From the NCBI RefSeq assembly GCF_049348705.1, contig NZ_CP186485.1, positions 744,001-808,000 on the forward strand: DNA of 64,000 bases, in the 5' to 3' direction. The stretch comes from Paracoxiella cheracis. GTDB taxonomy: Bacteria > Pseudomonadota > Gammaproteobacteria > Coxiellales > Coxiellaceae. The notes under the pieces were generated by a model that did no database searches, had not been told where the DNA came from, and saw nothing but the letters and a program-made list of their open reading frames with translations. Positions 1 through 7,581 of this stretch are shown here, one piece after another. Within the stretch, counting starts at the first letter, position 1. Every line of letters starts with the position of its first letter. Both the position numbers and the translations under genes were made by a program.

Positions 1-32
1 TTGTAAAATATCCTAATTGATTGTTGGTGAAC

Positions 33-285
33 CGGCGTGCCGCTTATGCGCGTGATAGATTTTTACCCTCCTTGGAAAAAATCGACTCGCAAGCACACTA
101 ATAGAGTTAAATATTACTGCTAGTGTTCAAGAAAACCAGCATACCTGACTCGACGCCGCCTAAAGATTTTTGCCACTCGCTACGCTGCCTACGGAACTCC
201 GTTCCTTCGGCACTCCGCTCTGTCAAAAATCGGCGGCTGCCGCGGAATACTCGCCATCGGCTTCGCCTCTCCATGGCTCGCATCG
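33..285 (+). repeat. Diverged copy of the 249-bp hairpin-rich repeat
   Basis: Aligned by eye with the identical copies elsewhere in the window, this stretch shares the block order: GTGATAGATT near the left end, then CGACTCGCAA, a TAAAGATTTTTGC block, GCCGCGGAATAC, and CTCTCCATGG followed by CGCATCG at the right end. The middle is poorly conserved and the length is about 253 bp. It is therefore an older member of the same family. Boundaries are approximate because no target sequence is recognisable on either side. Two short open frames across it are only by-products. Confidence 0.75.
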
Positions 286-372
286 TAGCACATTTAGGAT
301 ATTTTTTAAGAGCCGGTTCACCCTACCCCAAGATGTTCCGGACCTTAATTTAAAGTCGTCAATAAAATATTT

Positions 373-675
373 TTAAAATCCATCTTCTCCGGTATTGTTA
401 TTACCAAAATTATCAGAATAACTGCGGGAGTGTAAGCTTCCTCTTTCCCCCTCATCATATCCTGGTGTTCTATGACCTTCTTCTCCAGTATAGGGGTTTA
501 CATTCCCTTTGCTTGAATAGTTATCATAACTATCACCATCGGGATTACTACGATAATGTGGCGCAACATAAGTTCCATTAGATCGCGTATAGCCATGCAC
601 GTATACATCAGCAAATACAGCGGCATTGACGCTTAGTAAAGTTGCGGTTACAAGTATTATAAGTACCTTTTTCAT
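373..675 (-). CDS. Small secreted protein of unknown function
   Basis: This encodes a 100-residue protein with a clear signal peptide (positive Lys pair, hydrophobic stretch, Ala-x-Ala-type cleavage near residue 22). The mature part is small, Tyr/Gly/Asn/Ser-rich and hydrophilic, with the pattern VHGYTRSNGTYVAPHYRS near residues 26-43 followed by a KGNVNPYTG motif. This pattern recurs in short exported or phage/plasmid-borne proteins of many proteobacteria whose role I do not know. The start has a purine-rich sequence (AAGGAAAATAT) just upstream. Export is well supported; no function is assigned. Confidence 0.75.
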   Translation of the reverse strand: MKKVLIILVTATLLSVNAAVFADVYVHGYTRSNGTYVAPHYRSNPDGDSYDNYSSKGNVNPYTGEEGHRTPGYDEGERGSLHSRSYSDNFGNNNTGEDGF

Positions 676-951
676 ATATTTTCCTTTTTGTTTGTTTTTT
701 GAGCAATGGGTTCAGCTCACTTTTTGTCTGCTTAATTGATTTTTGTATACTGAATACATTTTTCCCAATCATTCAGTCACATGAGCCTGCCATGGTATAT
801 CTTAATCATCTAGTTCACAAACAAAATCTCTTAAAAAATACCACTCATTCTTAGCAAAGAAAAAAATCTTACGCAAAATGTAAATTTAATTGATTTTTTT
901 TGAAAGTATATTTACAATTTTACTAAAGTTTACGAAACAGGAACCCCAAAC
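676..951. other. AT-rich intergenic region
   Basis: This stretch separates the secreted protein on the minus strand from the rightward ankyrin cluster. It is AT-rich, has no long open frame and should hold divergent promoters, but no single promoter stands out. I see no tRNA, no attachment-site duplicate of the tRNA-Asn 3' end and no strong hairpin. Confidence 0.5.
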
Positions 952-1044
952 ATGGAACTTGACAGGAAAATGACCAGCTTAACACACGACTCTACCGAAC
1001 ACCCTGACGATTACTGGGAAGACTACGACAGCGCAGAGCTGTAG
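952..1044 (+). CDS. Possible 30-residue acidic peptide
   Basis: An ATG preceded by an AGGAAC-like sequence opens a 30-codon frame ending in TAG. The product is strongly acidic and aromatic (a DDYWEDYDSAEL tail) with no membrane segment. It lies 38 bases before the ankyrin gene and would be the first gene of that cluster. Support is only the ribosome-binding site, position and composition, so it may be part of the ankyrin leader instead. Confidence 0.3.
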   Translation: MELDRKMTSLTHDSTEHPDDYWEDYDSAEL

Positions 1045-1082
1045 TGTCTAGGAATTGAACAATAGGAATAAGGAACAGGAAT

Positions 1083-1640
1083 ATGGAAAACACAACCGAA
1101 AATAAAAATGCAGCTCTAACAGGCGCCGCTAAGCGTGGCCACCTCGAATATGTGAAATCTCTCATTGAGAACGGTGCTGATATTCATGCCGATGATGATT
1201 ATGCGCTGAGATTGGCTGCCTATAGCGGTCATCTCGACGTGGTGAAGTATCTCGTTGATAACGGCTCTGATATTCATGCTTACGATGATTATGCGCTGAG
1301 ATGGGCTGCTGAAAACGGCTATCTCGACGTTGTGAAATATCTCGTCGAGAACGGTGCTGATATTCATGCTTGGGATGATTGTGCGCTGGCATGGGCTGCT
1401 GCAATCGGTCATCTCGATGTCGTGAAATATCTCGTCGAGAACGGTGCTGATATTCATGCCGATGATGATTGCGCGCTGGAATGGGCTGCTGAAAACGGCA
1501 ATATCGACGTGGTGAAATATCTCGTCGAGAACGGCGCTGATATTCATGCCGATGATGATTATGCGCTGAGATTGGCTGCTCGAAATGGTCATTTTGAGGT
1601 GGCGAAGTATCTCACTGCACTGGTGAGTGAAAAGGAGTAA
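1083..1640 (+). CDS. Ankyrin-repeat protein
   Basis: This 185-residue protein is almost entirely ankyrin repeats: about five full 33-residue units plus partial caps. Each has the pattern A-x-x-GHLDVVKYLVENGADIHA followed by DDDYALR. Repeats mediate protein-protein binding, and in host-associated bacteria such proteins are often delivered into host cells, which here is only inference: no secretion signal or catalytic domain is visible. At DNA level the units form near-identical 99-bp tandem repeats, so copy number may vary. The gene is followed after 2 bases by the next gene, suggesting an operon. An AGGAACAGGAAT sequence precedes the ATG. Before the island inversion it was on the same strand as the phage genes. 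Confidence 0.9.
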   Translation: MENTTENKNAALTGAAKRGHLEYVKSLIENGADIHADDDYALRLAAYSGHLDVVKYLVDNGSDIHAYDDYALRWAAENGYLDVVKYLVENGADIHAWDDCALAWAAAIGHLDVVKYLVENGADIHADDDCALEWAAENGNIDVVKYLVENGADIHADDDYALRLAARNGHFEVAKYLTALVSEKE

Positions 1641-1642
1641 TC

Positions 1643-2119
1643 ATGCCAGCAACACTAAAAAACATCATTGACCGCATTCATAGCAGACTGGAATACGAGC
1701 GCACGGCTTATCCCGATGTAGAGAAAACGTATTTAAAAATCCACCCCAGTGATTACACCGAATATGTAAAGCACGAGGGTCATGCAGATTTTTATTTTAC
1801 ATACACAGAGGGTGCAAAAACGCGCAAAGTGATTATCTCTCTCTATCCGCTGGGTCAATGCGCTGCAATGAATATGGCGGCCCCTTATTACAAACGGTTG
1901 CGACAGATTACGAGCGAAGCAACAGTGCATGATTCAAAGAAAACCACGATTGCGCTGGGCGATATAAAAAACATGCTGGATGACAGTATTCATGCGATTG
2001 ACCGCATGAGTGGTGACTATCCCAGGGAATTATTGCTGCACATGCGCGATTACGCTTCGTACGTTAACACAACCGGAAAAACAACATATCGCGGCATTAC
2101 GTTGCAACAATATATATAG
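1643..2119 (+). CDS. Unknown island protein with two related half-domains
   Basis: This encodes 158 residues of no recognised family. Two segments resemble each other: LKNIIDRIHSRLEYERTAYP near the N terminus with IHPSDYTEYV, and IKNMLDDSIHAIDRMSGDYP near residue 107 with MRDYASYV. The second ends in TYRGITLQ. The same unit (LKNM..LD..I, P..I.L...DY..Y, then TY.G..LQ) forms the whole of the next gene product. It is soluble, with no signal peptide. It follows the ankyrin gene by 2 bases and precedes the 2131 gene by 11. Expression within a phage-like operon is likely; function is unknown. Confidence 0.75.
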   Translation: MPATLKNIIDRIHSRLEYERTAYPDVEKTYLKIHPSDYTEYVKHEGHADFYFTYTEGAKTRKVIISLYPLGQCAAMNMAAPYYKRLRQITSEATVHDSKKTTIALGDIKNMLDDSIHAIDRMSGDYPRELLLHMRDYASYVNTTGKTTYRGITLQQYI

Positions 2120-2130
2120 AGGAAAACAAC

Positions 2131-2376
2131 ATGCCAAAGCGTGACCCACTTAAGAATATGAAAGCAATGCTAGATCGCTATATTGCACGGTTTGAAAGTG
2201 ATTCGGGCGTTAGACCAAAACGCATTGCGCTGTCCGCAAAAGATTACGACACATACTTCGACATAGAACGCAAGGTGACGTATGCAGGGGTGGTATTACA
2301 GCGGCATAAAGAAGTGTGTATGCATGGGCACAAAGATAACGGCATCAATGATGCTGATAAAAAACGAATACTGTAA
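2131..2376 (+). CDS. Unknown small island protein, single copy of the same half-domain
   Basis: This 81-residue basic protein starts at an ATG with AGAGGAAAA upstream. Residues 7-55 match the C-terminal half of the preceding protein: LKNMKAMLDRYIARF, then IALSAKDYDTYF, then VTYAGVVLQ. The two genes are therefore paralogues, probably by duplication of a ~50-residue module. The C-terminal tail contains His and Cys residues (VCMHGHKD) without a recognisable metal motif. No function can be given. Confidence 0.7.
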   Translation: MPKRDPLKNMKAMLDRYIARFESDSGVRPKRIALSAKDYDTYFDIERKVTYAGVVLQRHKEVCMHGHKDNGINDADKKRIL

Positions 2377-2507
2377 CCAATTTAATGATAAGGAGACAAC
2401 CATGAAAGATTCATTGAGATTCGTGATGCTTAGGCAAAGGCAGTCTCCAAAAATTACTTTGTTTTTATTGACAAAACGACATGGCTTGGAGTATCGTGAT
2501 GGAGAGT

Positions 2508-2690
2508 GTTTGAAACCACTAACCAATAGCGGAATATCCGCCCCGTCAGATCAGCGGATATTTTTATGCCTAGCGTTTGGTGCTAGGTGCGGCAAAGCGG
2601 TAACGCCTGCTACTCGACTATTGGCGAGGTTTCAACACCTAGCACCACTTTTTGAAACGAAGTGGTTATTTGAAACATTAACCAATAGGA
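2508..2690 (+). ncRNA. Structured leader upstream of the antirepressor (c4-like candidate)
   Basis: Several pairings are visible: AATATCCGC (2532) with GCGGATATT (2553) followed by a T-run; GGTGCTAGG (2578-2586) with CCTAGCACC (2637-2645); and a competing CCTAGC (2568-2573) with GCTAGG (2581-2586). AACCACT (2514-2520) is complementary to AGTGGTT (2661-2667). A near direct repeat, TGAAAC..TTAACCAATAG, occurs at 2511 and 2671, the second copy leading into the antirepressor ribosome-binding site. Mutually exclusive stems plus a terminator-like hairpin resemble c4 antisense RNA control of phage antirepressors. This is inferred from layout only. Confidence 0.5.
2532..2564 (+). terminator. Terminator-like hairpin in the antirepressor leader
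   Basis: A perfect 9-bp stem (AATATCCGC/GCGGATATT) with a 12-base loop is followed by a short T-run. It lies inside the open frame starting at 2402, so it would act as an attenuator rather than an end-of-operon terminator. Confidence 0.5.
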
Positions 2691-2698
2691 AATCCATC

Positions 2699-3043
2699 GG
2701 GACTGTTTATTAGTTTGTGTAAATCGCGTCAGTCAGAATTATGAATCAGCCATTGTGTTAACTGATTTTTTAATTTTATCAAAAACTACATTGCGTTCAA
2801 ATTAATTTCCTCTCTTATGAATTTTAAGTTTTATACAAAATCCGCCAGGCGATCTTCAAACATAAGGGCAAAACGATTCATGGCGGCACCCCAGTCTCGA
2901 ATCGGCATGGTCCATTTTTTGGCTATATTTTTTAACCCTAAATAGAGTTGTTTTAAAGCGGCATCGTCCGACGGAAAAACTCGTTTATTTTTAATAACTT
3001 TTCGGATACTCATGTTCAGTGATTCAATAGCGTTAGTGGTATA
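2699..3043 (-). mobile_element. Right-end portion of a split IS256-family element
   Basis: The end at 2699 (GGGACTGTTTATTAG then TTGTGTAAAT) matches the inverted repeat of the other end at 11295 (GGGTCTGTAAATAAG then TTGTGTAAAT). It is flanked by AATCCATC (2691-2698), the complement of GATGGATT at 11287-11294: an 8-bp target duplication usual for IS256. The inner end at 3043 is the IS4 insertion point with 6-bp duplication GGTATA (3038-3043). Confidence 0.9.
2831..3043 (-). pseudogene. IS256-family transposase, C-terminal fragment
   Basis: The fragment encodes the last ~70 residues of an IS256 (mutator-type) transposase, beginning at the family-typical TTNAIESLN and ending EDRLADFV. The rest of the protein lies on the other strand at 11367-12641. 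The N-terminal part there ends EIRRVIYT and this part starts with the duplicated Tyr-Thr codons, so the two join exactly in frame. Apparent upstream codons in this frame belong to the IS4 element end. Without its N-terminal catalytic part it is inactive. Confidence 0.92.
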
Positions 3044-4764
3044 TTGGACTTTGGATAAATAAAATCCCTTGCCAGTTAGGACAATAATCAAAAAATGTGA
3101 GTTTCTAAATCTTAAGCTGTTTTTTGCAGCAATTCGTAGAATTTCTCAGGTGTAAAATTTATTTTATCCAACCATGATTTTACTATCCCAATCAAATCCT
3201 CTATTTTTTCAGGGTCTGAGTTTTGCGTCTTTTCTTCAGTCCTCTGAATCGTTTTAATTTTTGAGTTGCTATTTTTGAAAATAGCAGGATGTCGCGTGCG
3301 TTTCCCCTGCGTATCACCTTTGGTTCTGCCTTGCGGATTACCGCGTGGTTTGCAGAGATTAGCAGGCGTGCCAACGGTATCAAGCACCGTAGAAAAACCC
3401 CGTTGCGTTTGTGAAGGGGTCGCAGTTATTGATGGTTTTTCGTTATCCACTTGGAAGCTCGGCAAATACCGCTCCCATTTTTTCGGTAAAATCGGGGCAA
3501 GATTCCTCGCTAGATAAAGTTGCGTATACGCTAATGCTGTCATCCGCCACCAATCTTCTTCGTGCTTAACATCCGGTGTTTGGTATCGGTCAAATAACAG
3601 TTTGTCTTTACCAAAACGAAAGTAGTGTTCAATGTCATAGCGTCTATCGTAATAGTGATAGGCTTCTAATGCTGTGATTTCATTACGTCGTTCACCAGCG
3701 AGTCCTAACCAGAGTGGATTTTTATATAAAGATTTACCGTTAGCATCAACCGCAACCAATTGCACAACAGTAACAGGATGCTCATATCCTTTAAATTGCT
3801 TTGAACCACGCAGTAATTGGTCACGCCATATTTTAATCTCCAATTGGTAAGTTTTGCCACTGCGGGTTGTAATGGGTTGCTGCACAATCTCATCGGATTC
3901 ACGGTGAGTCGTGCTGTCGTTTAGTTTCATCGCATCACCATAGCGTTTTATACTTCCTGAGGTATTATCTTCTATTGATGCGGGCGCGAAAACATTACGG
4001 GTACTGTTAAAACGGAAAAGATGTACCCAATTGGGATTTTCGCTAACCAGTTTACGGCAAGCTTCTGTACCATATTTTGAATCAGCCACGCTAACCACCA
4101 ATTTATGAGTAAGCGCTAAGTCTGCAATACAACGGTTAATTTGCTGCATCCCAACTACATTGCCTTTTTCATCGCTTTTAACGCGCCTCGTATCCAGTGG
4201 AACTAACCAATGCTTTTCTTGAGCTGCACCATCATTGGGCAATAGTGATACCGTTGAATATTCATGTCCAATGGTAATCGGTTTGTTACCCGGTGCTGGA
4301 TTAGGGCTGTAAACCACATGGCGATCTTCAACACAGTGTGCACTTTGACGCGACTGTGGTGTCGTATCCGCAATAATGATCACACGGTCATCGCTATGAC
4401 TCACATGTTCATATTGTATTTTCATCATGCTATCCCAACAATTTGCTACCGACAAACCATCGCTAATCGCATCGGTAATACTACTGTATTCACGTTCAAA
4501 GTATGGCGATTCACATAATTCTATGGGTGTTTTGCAGCGATGGCCATGGCTTGAAAGGGCATCGAGTAAATTCATATTGGCATCGCGTCGCGCGGGGAAG
4601 ATGTTGTAGAGGAATGTACGGAATTGTTTTAGTTTTTCTGTCGCTAACATCGTTTGTTCCTTATTTTATTTTTTCGAACAAACGTTGTTTACAACGTAAA
4701 ATTTTTTTTCGGTTTCTATGTCAAGCAATTTTTAATTATTTTTATAAATTTATCCAAAGTCCAA
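3044..4764 (-). mobile_element. IS4-type insertion sequence, copy 1
   Basis: This is a 1721-bp element bounded by 17-bp perfect terminal inverted repeats (TTGGACTTTGGATAAAT). It differs from copy 2 (12642-14362) by one base noticed in the transposase gene. The left flank is IS256 (duplication GGTATA) and the right flank is integrase (CATATG), so its two flanks belong to different insertion events. This is the signature of recombination between the two copies. Confidence 0.95.
3112..4650 (-). CDS. IS4-family DDE transposase (copy 1)
   Basis: This 512-residue transposase carries DDE motifs. The first Asp is in IIIADTTPQS (about residue 94), the second in VVSVADSKYG (about 190). The Glu lies in YYDRRYDIEHYFRFGK (about 340), which fits the IS4 signature Y-x2-R-x3-E-x6-K exactly. 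It catalyses cut-and-paste movement of its own element. The C-terminal ~100 residues are Lys/Thr/Gln-rich and probably disordered. Copy 1 has Lys where copy 2 has Gln near the C terminus (TPEKFY/TPEQFY). The frame is intact, so the element may still be active. Confidence 0.95.
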   Translation of the reverse strand: MLATEKLKQFRTFLYNIFPARRDANMNLLDALSSHGHRCKTPIELCESPYFEREYSSITDAISDGLSVANCWDSMMKIQYEHVSHSDDRVIIIADTTPQSRQSAHCVEDRHVVYSPNPAPGNKPITIGHEYSTVSLLPNDGAAQEKHWLVPLDTRRVKSDEKGNVVGMQQINRCIADLALTHKLVVSVADSKYGTEACRKLVSENPNWVHLFRFNSTRNVFAPASIEDNTSGSIKRYGDAMKLNDSTTHRESDEIVQQPITTRSGKTYQLEIKIWRDQLLRGSKQFKGYEHPVTVVQLVAVDANGKSLYKNPLWLGLAGERRNEITALEAYHYYDRRYDIEHYFRFGKDKLLFDRYQTPDVKHEEDWWRMTALAYTQLYLARNLAPILPKKWERYLPSFQVDNEKPSITATPSQTQRGFSTVLDTVGTPANLCKPRGNPQGRTKGDTQGKRTRHPAIFKNSNSKIKTIQRTEEKTQNSDPEKIEDLIGIVKSWLDKINFTPEKFYELLQKTA

Positions 4765-5403
4765 CATATGGATGATCTCTGTTCGCCTTGCCCGACATAA
4801 ATACGACAACTCCATAAAAAGTGGAATATAACCCGTAGCCAGATTCAATACCAATTCGTATTCCTGGTCTTCTATGTAACGCTGCCGAGGTTTTTCCCTG
4901 TAAAGCTTAACGCCCTGGCAAGGGTTGTCCGTAACATCATCAAATCGTTCGCGGCCCCAATTAAAGACTGCCTTTAAAAACTGCACATGGCGATTTGCAT
5001 AAACTTTTTTTCTAGATCGACTATCAAGGTATTTTCGTATTACTTTTTGGGTAATACGCGAAATATCTACATCGCCAAATAATTTACCATTGCTTAGCTT
5101 AGTCTTTAAAAGTGTTCTCGCATACTTTTCATACGCGATCTGCGTGTTCTTCCTTTTTTCTTTAAATTGTTTGCTATCTAAAAATTTATTCACTAACCAG
5201 TATAGAGTATTAGAGGTTCTCCCAAGCAATCTTTCATACTCCTGATGAACTTTCGATAATGGGGCGTCTCCTTTAGCCAGCACGATTTCTTTGCCAAATT
5301 GTCCATTACCCAAATAGGTCTTATACACATACCTTCCTTTCGACAAATACACATATTTTGGTAGTTGCTGATTTTTCTTTTTACGATTACGCCCCATGTT
5401 CAA
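4765..5403 (-). pseudogene. Phage-type tyrosine integrase, N-terminal part
   Basis: This encodes 213 codons of a phage integrase: a basic N-terminal arm-binding region, a core-binding SAM-like domain (about residues 65-150), and the start of the catalytic domain with the first catalytic Arg in SYLCRARRTEI. It stops at the IS4 boundary after EIIHM. The C-terminal half, starting with the same CATATG, is at 14363-14737 on the plus strand. Joined, they give a 335-residue integrase. It overlaps the DUF4224 gene by 17 bases. The split means the island can no longer excise by its own enzyme unless the inversion reverts. Confidence 0.92.
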
Positions 5404-5623
5404 AATCTACGTCAAAATTTAGATTATCTTCCAGTGCGGCATTGATAGCTGTCGCTGTCGTACAAATTTTTTTGCCAGTCACCTCAAAAAAACGAATGCC
5501 TTTTTTCTGCAAGCATCTTCTAAGCGCTCCGCGTTGCTTAATACCAAGCCATTGCTTAAGGGCTTCTTCGCAAACCAACTCACTATTTGATAGGAATGCA
5601 GTGTTAGCAGGCGTTTCCATCAC
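5387..5623 (-). CDS. DUF4224-type small protein upstream of integrase
   Basis: This 78-residue protein has the pattern of DUF4224 proteins, usually found directly before phage integrases: FLSNSELVCEEALKQWLGI, then QRGALRRCLQKKGIRF. The role is thought to be DNA binding, perhaps in excision control. It overlaps the integrase start by 17 bases and the upstream gene stop by 4, so the three are translationally coupled. The C terminus is acidic (DNLNFDVDFEHGA). Confidence 0.75.
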   Translation of the reverse strand: MMETPANTAFLSNSELVCEEALKQWLGIKQRGALRRCLQKKGIRFFEVTGKKICTTATAINAALEDNLNFDVDFEHGA

Positions 5624-6021
5624 TCAGCATCCTTACAACGGTTGATAAAATCGATATTAAATGGCTGCACACTATTTTCCTGATGCAGGATAGCGTCAAT
5701 CAATCGTGGAAATTGTGCGCGTGGTATAGCAACACCCTGAACCCATCGCATATAACGATAGATAGTATCAATATAAGACCGCGTATCATTTTCGGTAGGA
5801 GGCGCCCAGCGTGAAATGATGTCATCAATAGTCGTTAAATGATATTTTTCTCGATAGATTTCCAGAATCTTAAAAATAGCCCGTATGCCATACTCCACCG
5901 ACACAAACTGGCAAAAGTCAGGGTCGGTTTGGTCTTCTGCTAATCCCAGCCAGGGTTCACCGTGACGGATATTGCCAGGGTTGTTATTTCGAAAGCCTCT
6001 TGCTTCATTGTTCAGGTTCAT
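5620..6021 (-). CDS. Phage lysozyme-like/structural protein
   Basis: This 133-residue protein opens with ARGFRNNNPGNIRHGEPWLG and has FCQFVSVEYGIRAIFKIL and IISRWAPPTENDTRSYI. These are hallmarks of a small family annotated as virion structural protein or muramidase-like protein in phages and prophages. It probably acts on peptidoglycan or in the virion. There is no signal peptide. It overlaps the DUF4224 gene by 4 bases. The assignment rests on the RNNNPGN/WAPPTEN motifs. Confidence 0.75.
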   Translation of the reverse strand: MNLNNEARGFRNNNPGNIRHGEPWLGLAEDQTDPDFCQFVSVEYGIRAIFKILEIYREKYHLTTIDDIISRWAPPTENDTRSYIDTIYRYMRWVQGVAIPRAQFPRLIDAILHQENSVQPFNIDFINRCKDAE

Positions 6022-6091
6022 TTTAAGTTCTCCTCATGCTAGTTAGCTGGGGCACCATCGCTAGACAACGCCCCAAGGCTTAAAATTATTT

Positions 6092-6325
6092 TCATTGCGC
6101 ACAAGTTTTTACTTCAATCAATTCATAGCGCGCATACCAAACAGTACGTCCCATTTTGTTTGTGTAGCTCTCTTTTGTAGTTCGGATGCTGTAACCTCCG
6201 TCACGCAAATCTTTAATCCGAGCAGCCAAACGATAAATGCCATAATGCAGCATCGCCTCTCTGGCCGTAATGGGCCGTTTCTGCAAATGCTTTAAAATGA
6301 TTTTATTTTGACTGTTACAACTCAT
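6092..6325 (-). CDS. Small helix-turn-helix phage protein
   Basis: This 77-residue basic protein has a winged-helix-like N-terminal region: ILKHLQKRPITAREAMLHYG, then RLAARIKDLRDGGYSI. This is typical of short phage HTH proteins found in early operons. It is likely a DNA-binding regulator; its target is unknown. It lies 13 bases downstream of the preceding gene in the operon. Confidence 0.75.
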   Translation of the reverse strand: MSCNSQNKIILKHLQKRPITAREAMLHYGIYRLAARIKDLRDGGYSIRTTKESYTNKMGRTVWYARYELIEVKTCAQ

Positions 6326-6338
6326 CGTGATTTCTCCT

Positions 6339-6791
6339 CTACTGAGAAACGGATTTCATTAATGTTTCAAAAAAGGGTCGTGCAAATTCCCGTACTTTTA
6401 ACCGAAAATAATAATCGGGTTCTTTCAATGCCTCTTTGACGGTGTTATAAAATGCAAACGCCATCTCATCGGGGATGCCCATTTCTTTTTTCAATAACGC
6501 ATCGTAAACGTCTCGGTTGAACCGGTAATCCTCAATATCCTTATATGCGAGTAGATAGCCCCATATCTTTGCGTGTTTGTCATCCAAGCAGGTGTGCTTA
6601 AACACATCGCGCCAATCATAGAGGACAGTCACGTTTTCAATGCTGATGGTTTTATCTTGATTCGTGAGCGTCATACAAAAAGCCGCGTCTAGCGCATAGG
6701 CTATTTGTTCATCCGCGTTAAACTCACTCGTTACCGATAACGTTGCGTGCGTGATACTCATATGCTCAATTAACAACTCGTCCTGTTTCAT
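6339..6791 (-). CDS. Unknown phage-island protein
   Basis: I place the start at 6791, where AAGGAGGACTCCC precedes the ATG, giving 150 residues beginning MKQDELLIEHMS. A longer frame to 6845 exists but lacks such a site. It is soluble, with acidic and aromatic segments (DWRDVFKHTCLDDKHAKIWG) and no recognised domain. Its place between an outer-membrane barrel gene and the HTH gene gives no functional hint. Confidence 0.6.
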   Translation of the reverse strand: MKQDELLIEHMSITHATLSVTSEFNADEQIAYALDAAFCMTLTNQDKTISIENVTVLYDWRDVFKHTCLDDKHAKIWGYLLAYKDIEDYRFNRDVYDALLKKEMGIPDEMAFAFYNTVKEALKEPDYYFRLKVREFARPFFETLMKSVSQ

Positions 6792-6845
6792 GGGAGTCCT
6801 CCTTAATTTTTTATAAAAGCCATCCGTGGCTCTGATATCCATCAA

Positions 6846-7379
6846 TTAAAACGAAACGCTCATTTTTACATTCGCGCCGTTATGCCCGTTACTGGGTTGC
6901 CACGCAAATGCACCACCGATGCTAAAGCGTTTCCCAATAGGCACATTCAGTCCCACCTGCATCGCTTCTTTTTGTTTTTGAAAGAAGTTATCGAACTCGA
7001 CATAGGGGATGACACCTTTGAACACATACGCATTCATGCCCACGTCATACCCGACGAGTGATAGCCACTGTTTATTGTTAGTCGGTACGCGGTTATAATT
7101 GACCTCAGCATACGGACGGATATAGCCAGCGTTGTCCGTAATGCCAGCAGTCGCACCGTAACTCCAGCGGCTGTGATCATAGCGTGTCGTGTTGACGGAG
7201 GTGTAGAGATTGGGGTTTAGGTTGTACTGCACACCAAACTCATAACCTAAATCGAGATTGCTAATAGTCGTAGGAATCTCGGGATTGAGGGTTAGCACTT
7301 CCGTCTTCACATTCCAATGCTGAAACGCCAAAGCGTTCAAGCTGATGCCCAACAGGGCAATGGGTAAGTATTTTTTCAT
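6846..7379 (-). CDS. Outer-membrane beta-barrel protein on the phage island
   Basis: This 177-residue protein has a signal peptide (Lys-Lys, hydrophobic core, cleavage near LNALA) and alternating-residue strands rich in Tyr/Asn/Gly throughout. It ends VKMSVSF with the terminal Phe favoured by the BAM machinery. That describes a small eight-stranded barrel; its ligand is unknown. An outer-membrane protein in a phage early-gene operon could change surface properties or exclude other phages, which is inference. A CAGGAGAA site precedes the ATG, and the terminator upstream means it probably has its own promoter. Confidence 0.75.
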   Translation of the reverse strand: MKKYLPIALLGISLNALAFQHWNVKTEVLTLNPEIPTTISNLDLGYEFGVQYNLNPNLYTSVNTTRYDHSRWSYGATAGITDNAGYIRPYAEVNYNRVPTNNKQWLSLVGYDVGMNAYVFKGVIPYVEFDNFFQKQKEAMQVGLNVPIGKRFSIGGAFAWQPSNGHNGANVKMSVSF

Positions 7380-7501
7380 GTTGATTTCTCCTGTGTTGTT
7401 GTTAAGATTAAATCGTTCTATTCAGTAATTTCTGTATAAAAATGCTTCCTAAAAGTATTCGCAAAATGATTTTTATCTTTTTCACCACATTCATCCTATT
7501 T

Positions 7502-7571
7502 AAAAAAGCGCGACTACAGCGTTATCAGTCATCGAACCCCAGATATTGAGGTTCAAATGCGCTGGAGTCGC
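7502..7571 (-). terminator. Intrinsic terminator after the SSB-like gene
   Basis: Read leftward, GCGACT-C-CAGCG pairs with CGCTG-T-AGTCGC (11 bp, one mismatch), with an inner GAACC/GGTTC stem. It is followed by GC and six T residues. It lies 10 bases past the stop of the SSB-like gene and separates the recombination module from the barrel gene. Confidence 0.8.
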
Positions 7572-7581
7572 ACTAACCGGT

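Larger units (their letters stand above)
2402..2713 (+). pseudogene. Icd/Ash-like small frame upstream of the antirepressor, cut by IS256
   Basis: An ATG with an AAGGAG box 8 bases upstream opens a 103-codon frame. Its last codons (after residue 99) come from the end of an IS256 element at 2699. Removing the IS and undoing the island inversion runs the frame directly and in phase into the antirepressor ATG now at 11286. A small frame translationally coupled to, and overlapping, a structured RNA and an antirepressor gene is the layout of icd/ash genes in P1- and P4-type phages. The sequence itself is not strongly diagnostic, so this identification is inference. Confidence 0.45.

Noticed and set aside
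1116..1592. 158-residue frame antisense to the ankyrin gene
   Set aside because: It mirrors the 99-bp repeat of the ankyrin gene and has no ribosome site or recognisable protein features.
1162..1600. Possible CRISPR array
   Set aside because: The regularly spaced repeats are coding 99-bp ankyrin units, without spacers of unrelated sequence or cas genes.
4503..4775. Frames antisense to the IS4 transposase genes (several 60-90 residues)
   Set aside because: They occur identically in both copies as shadows of the transposase and have no protein-like features.
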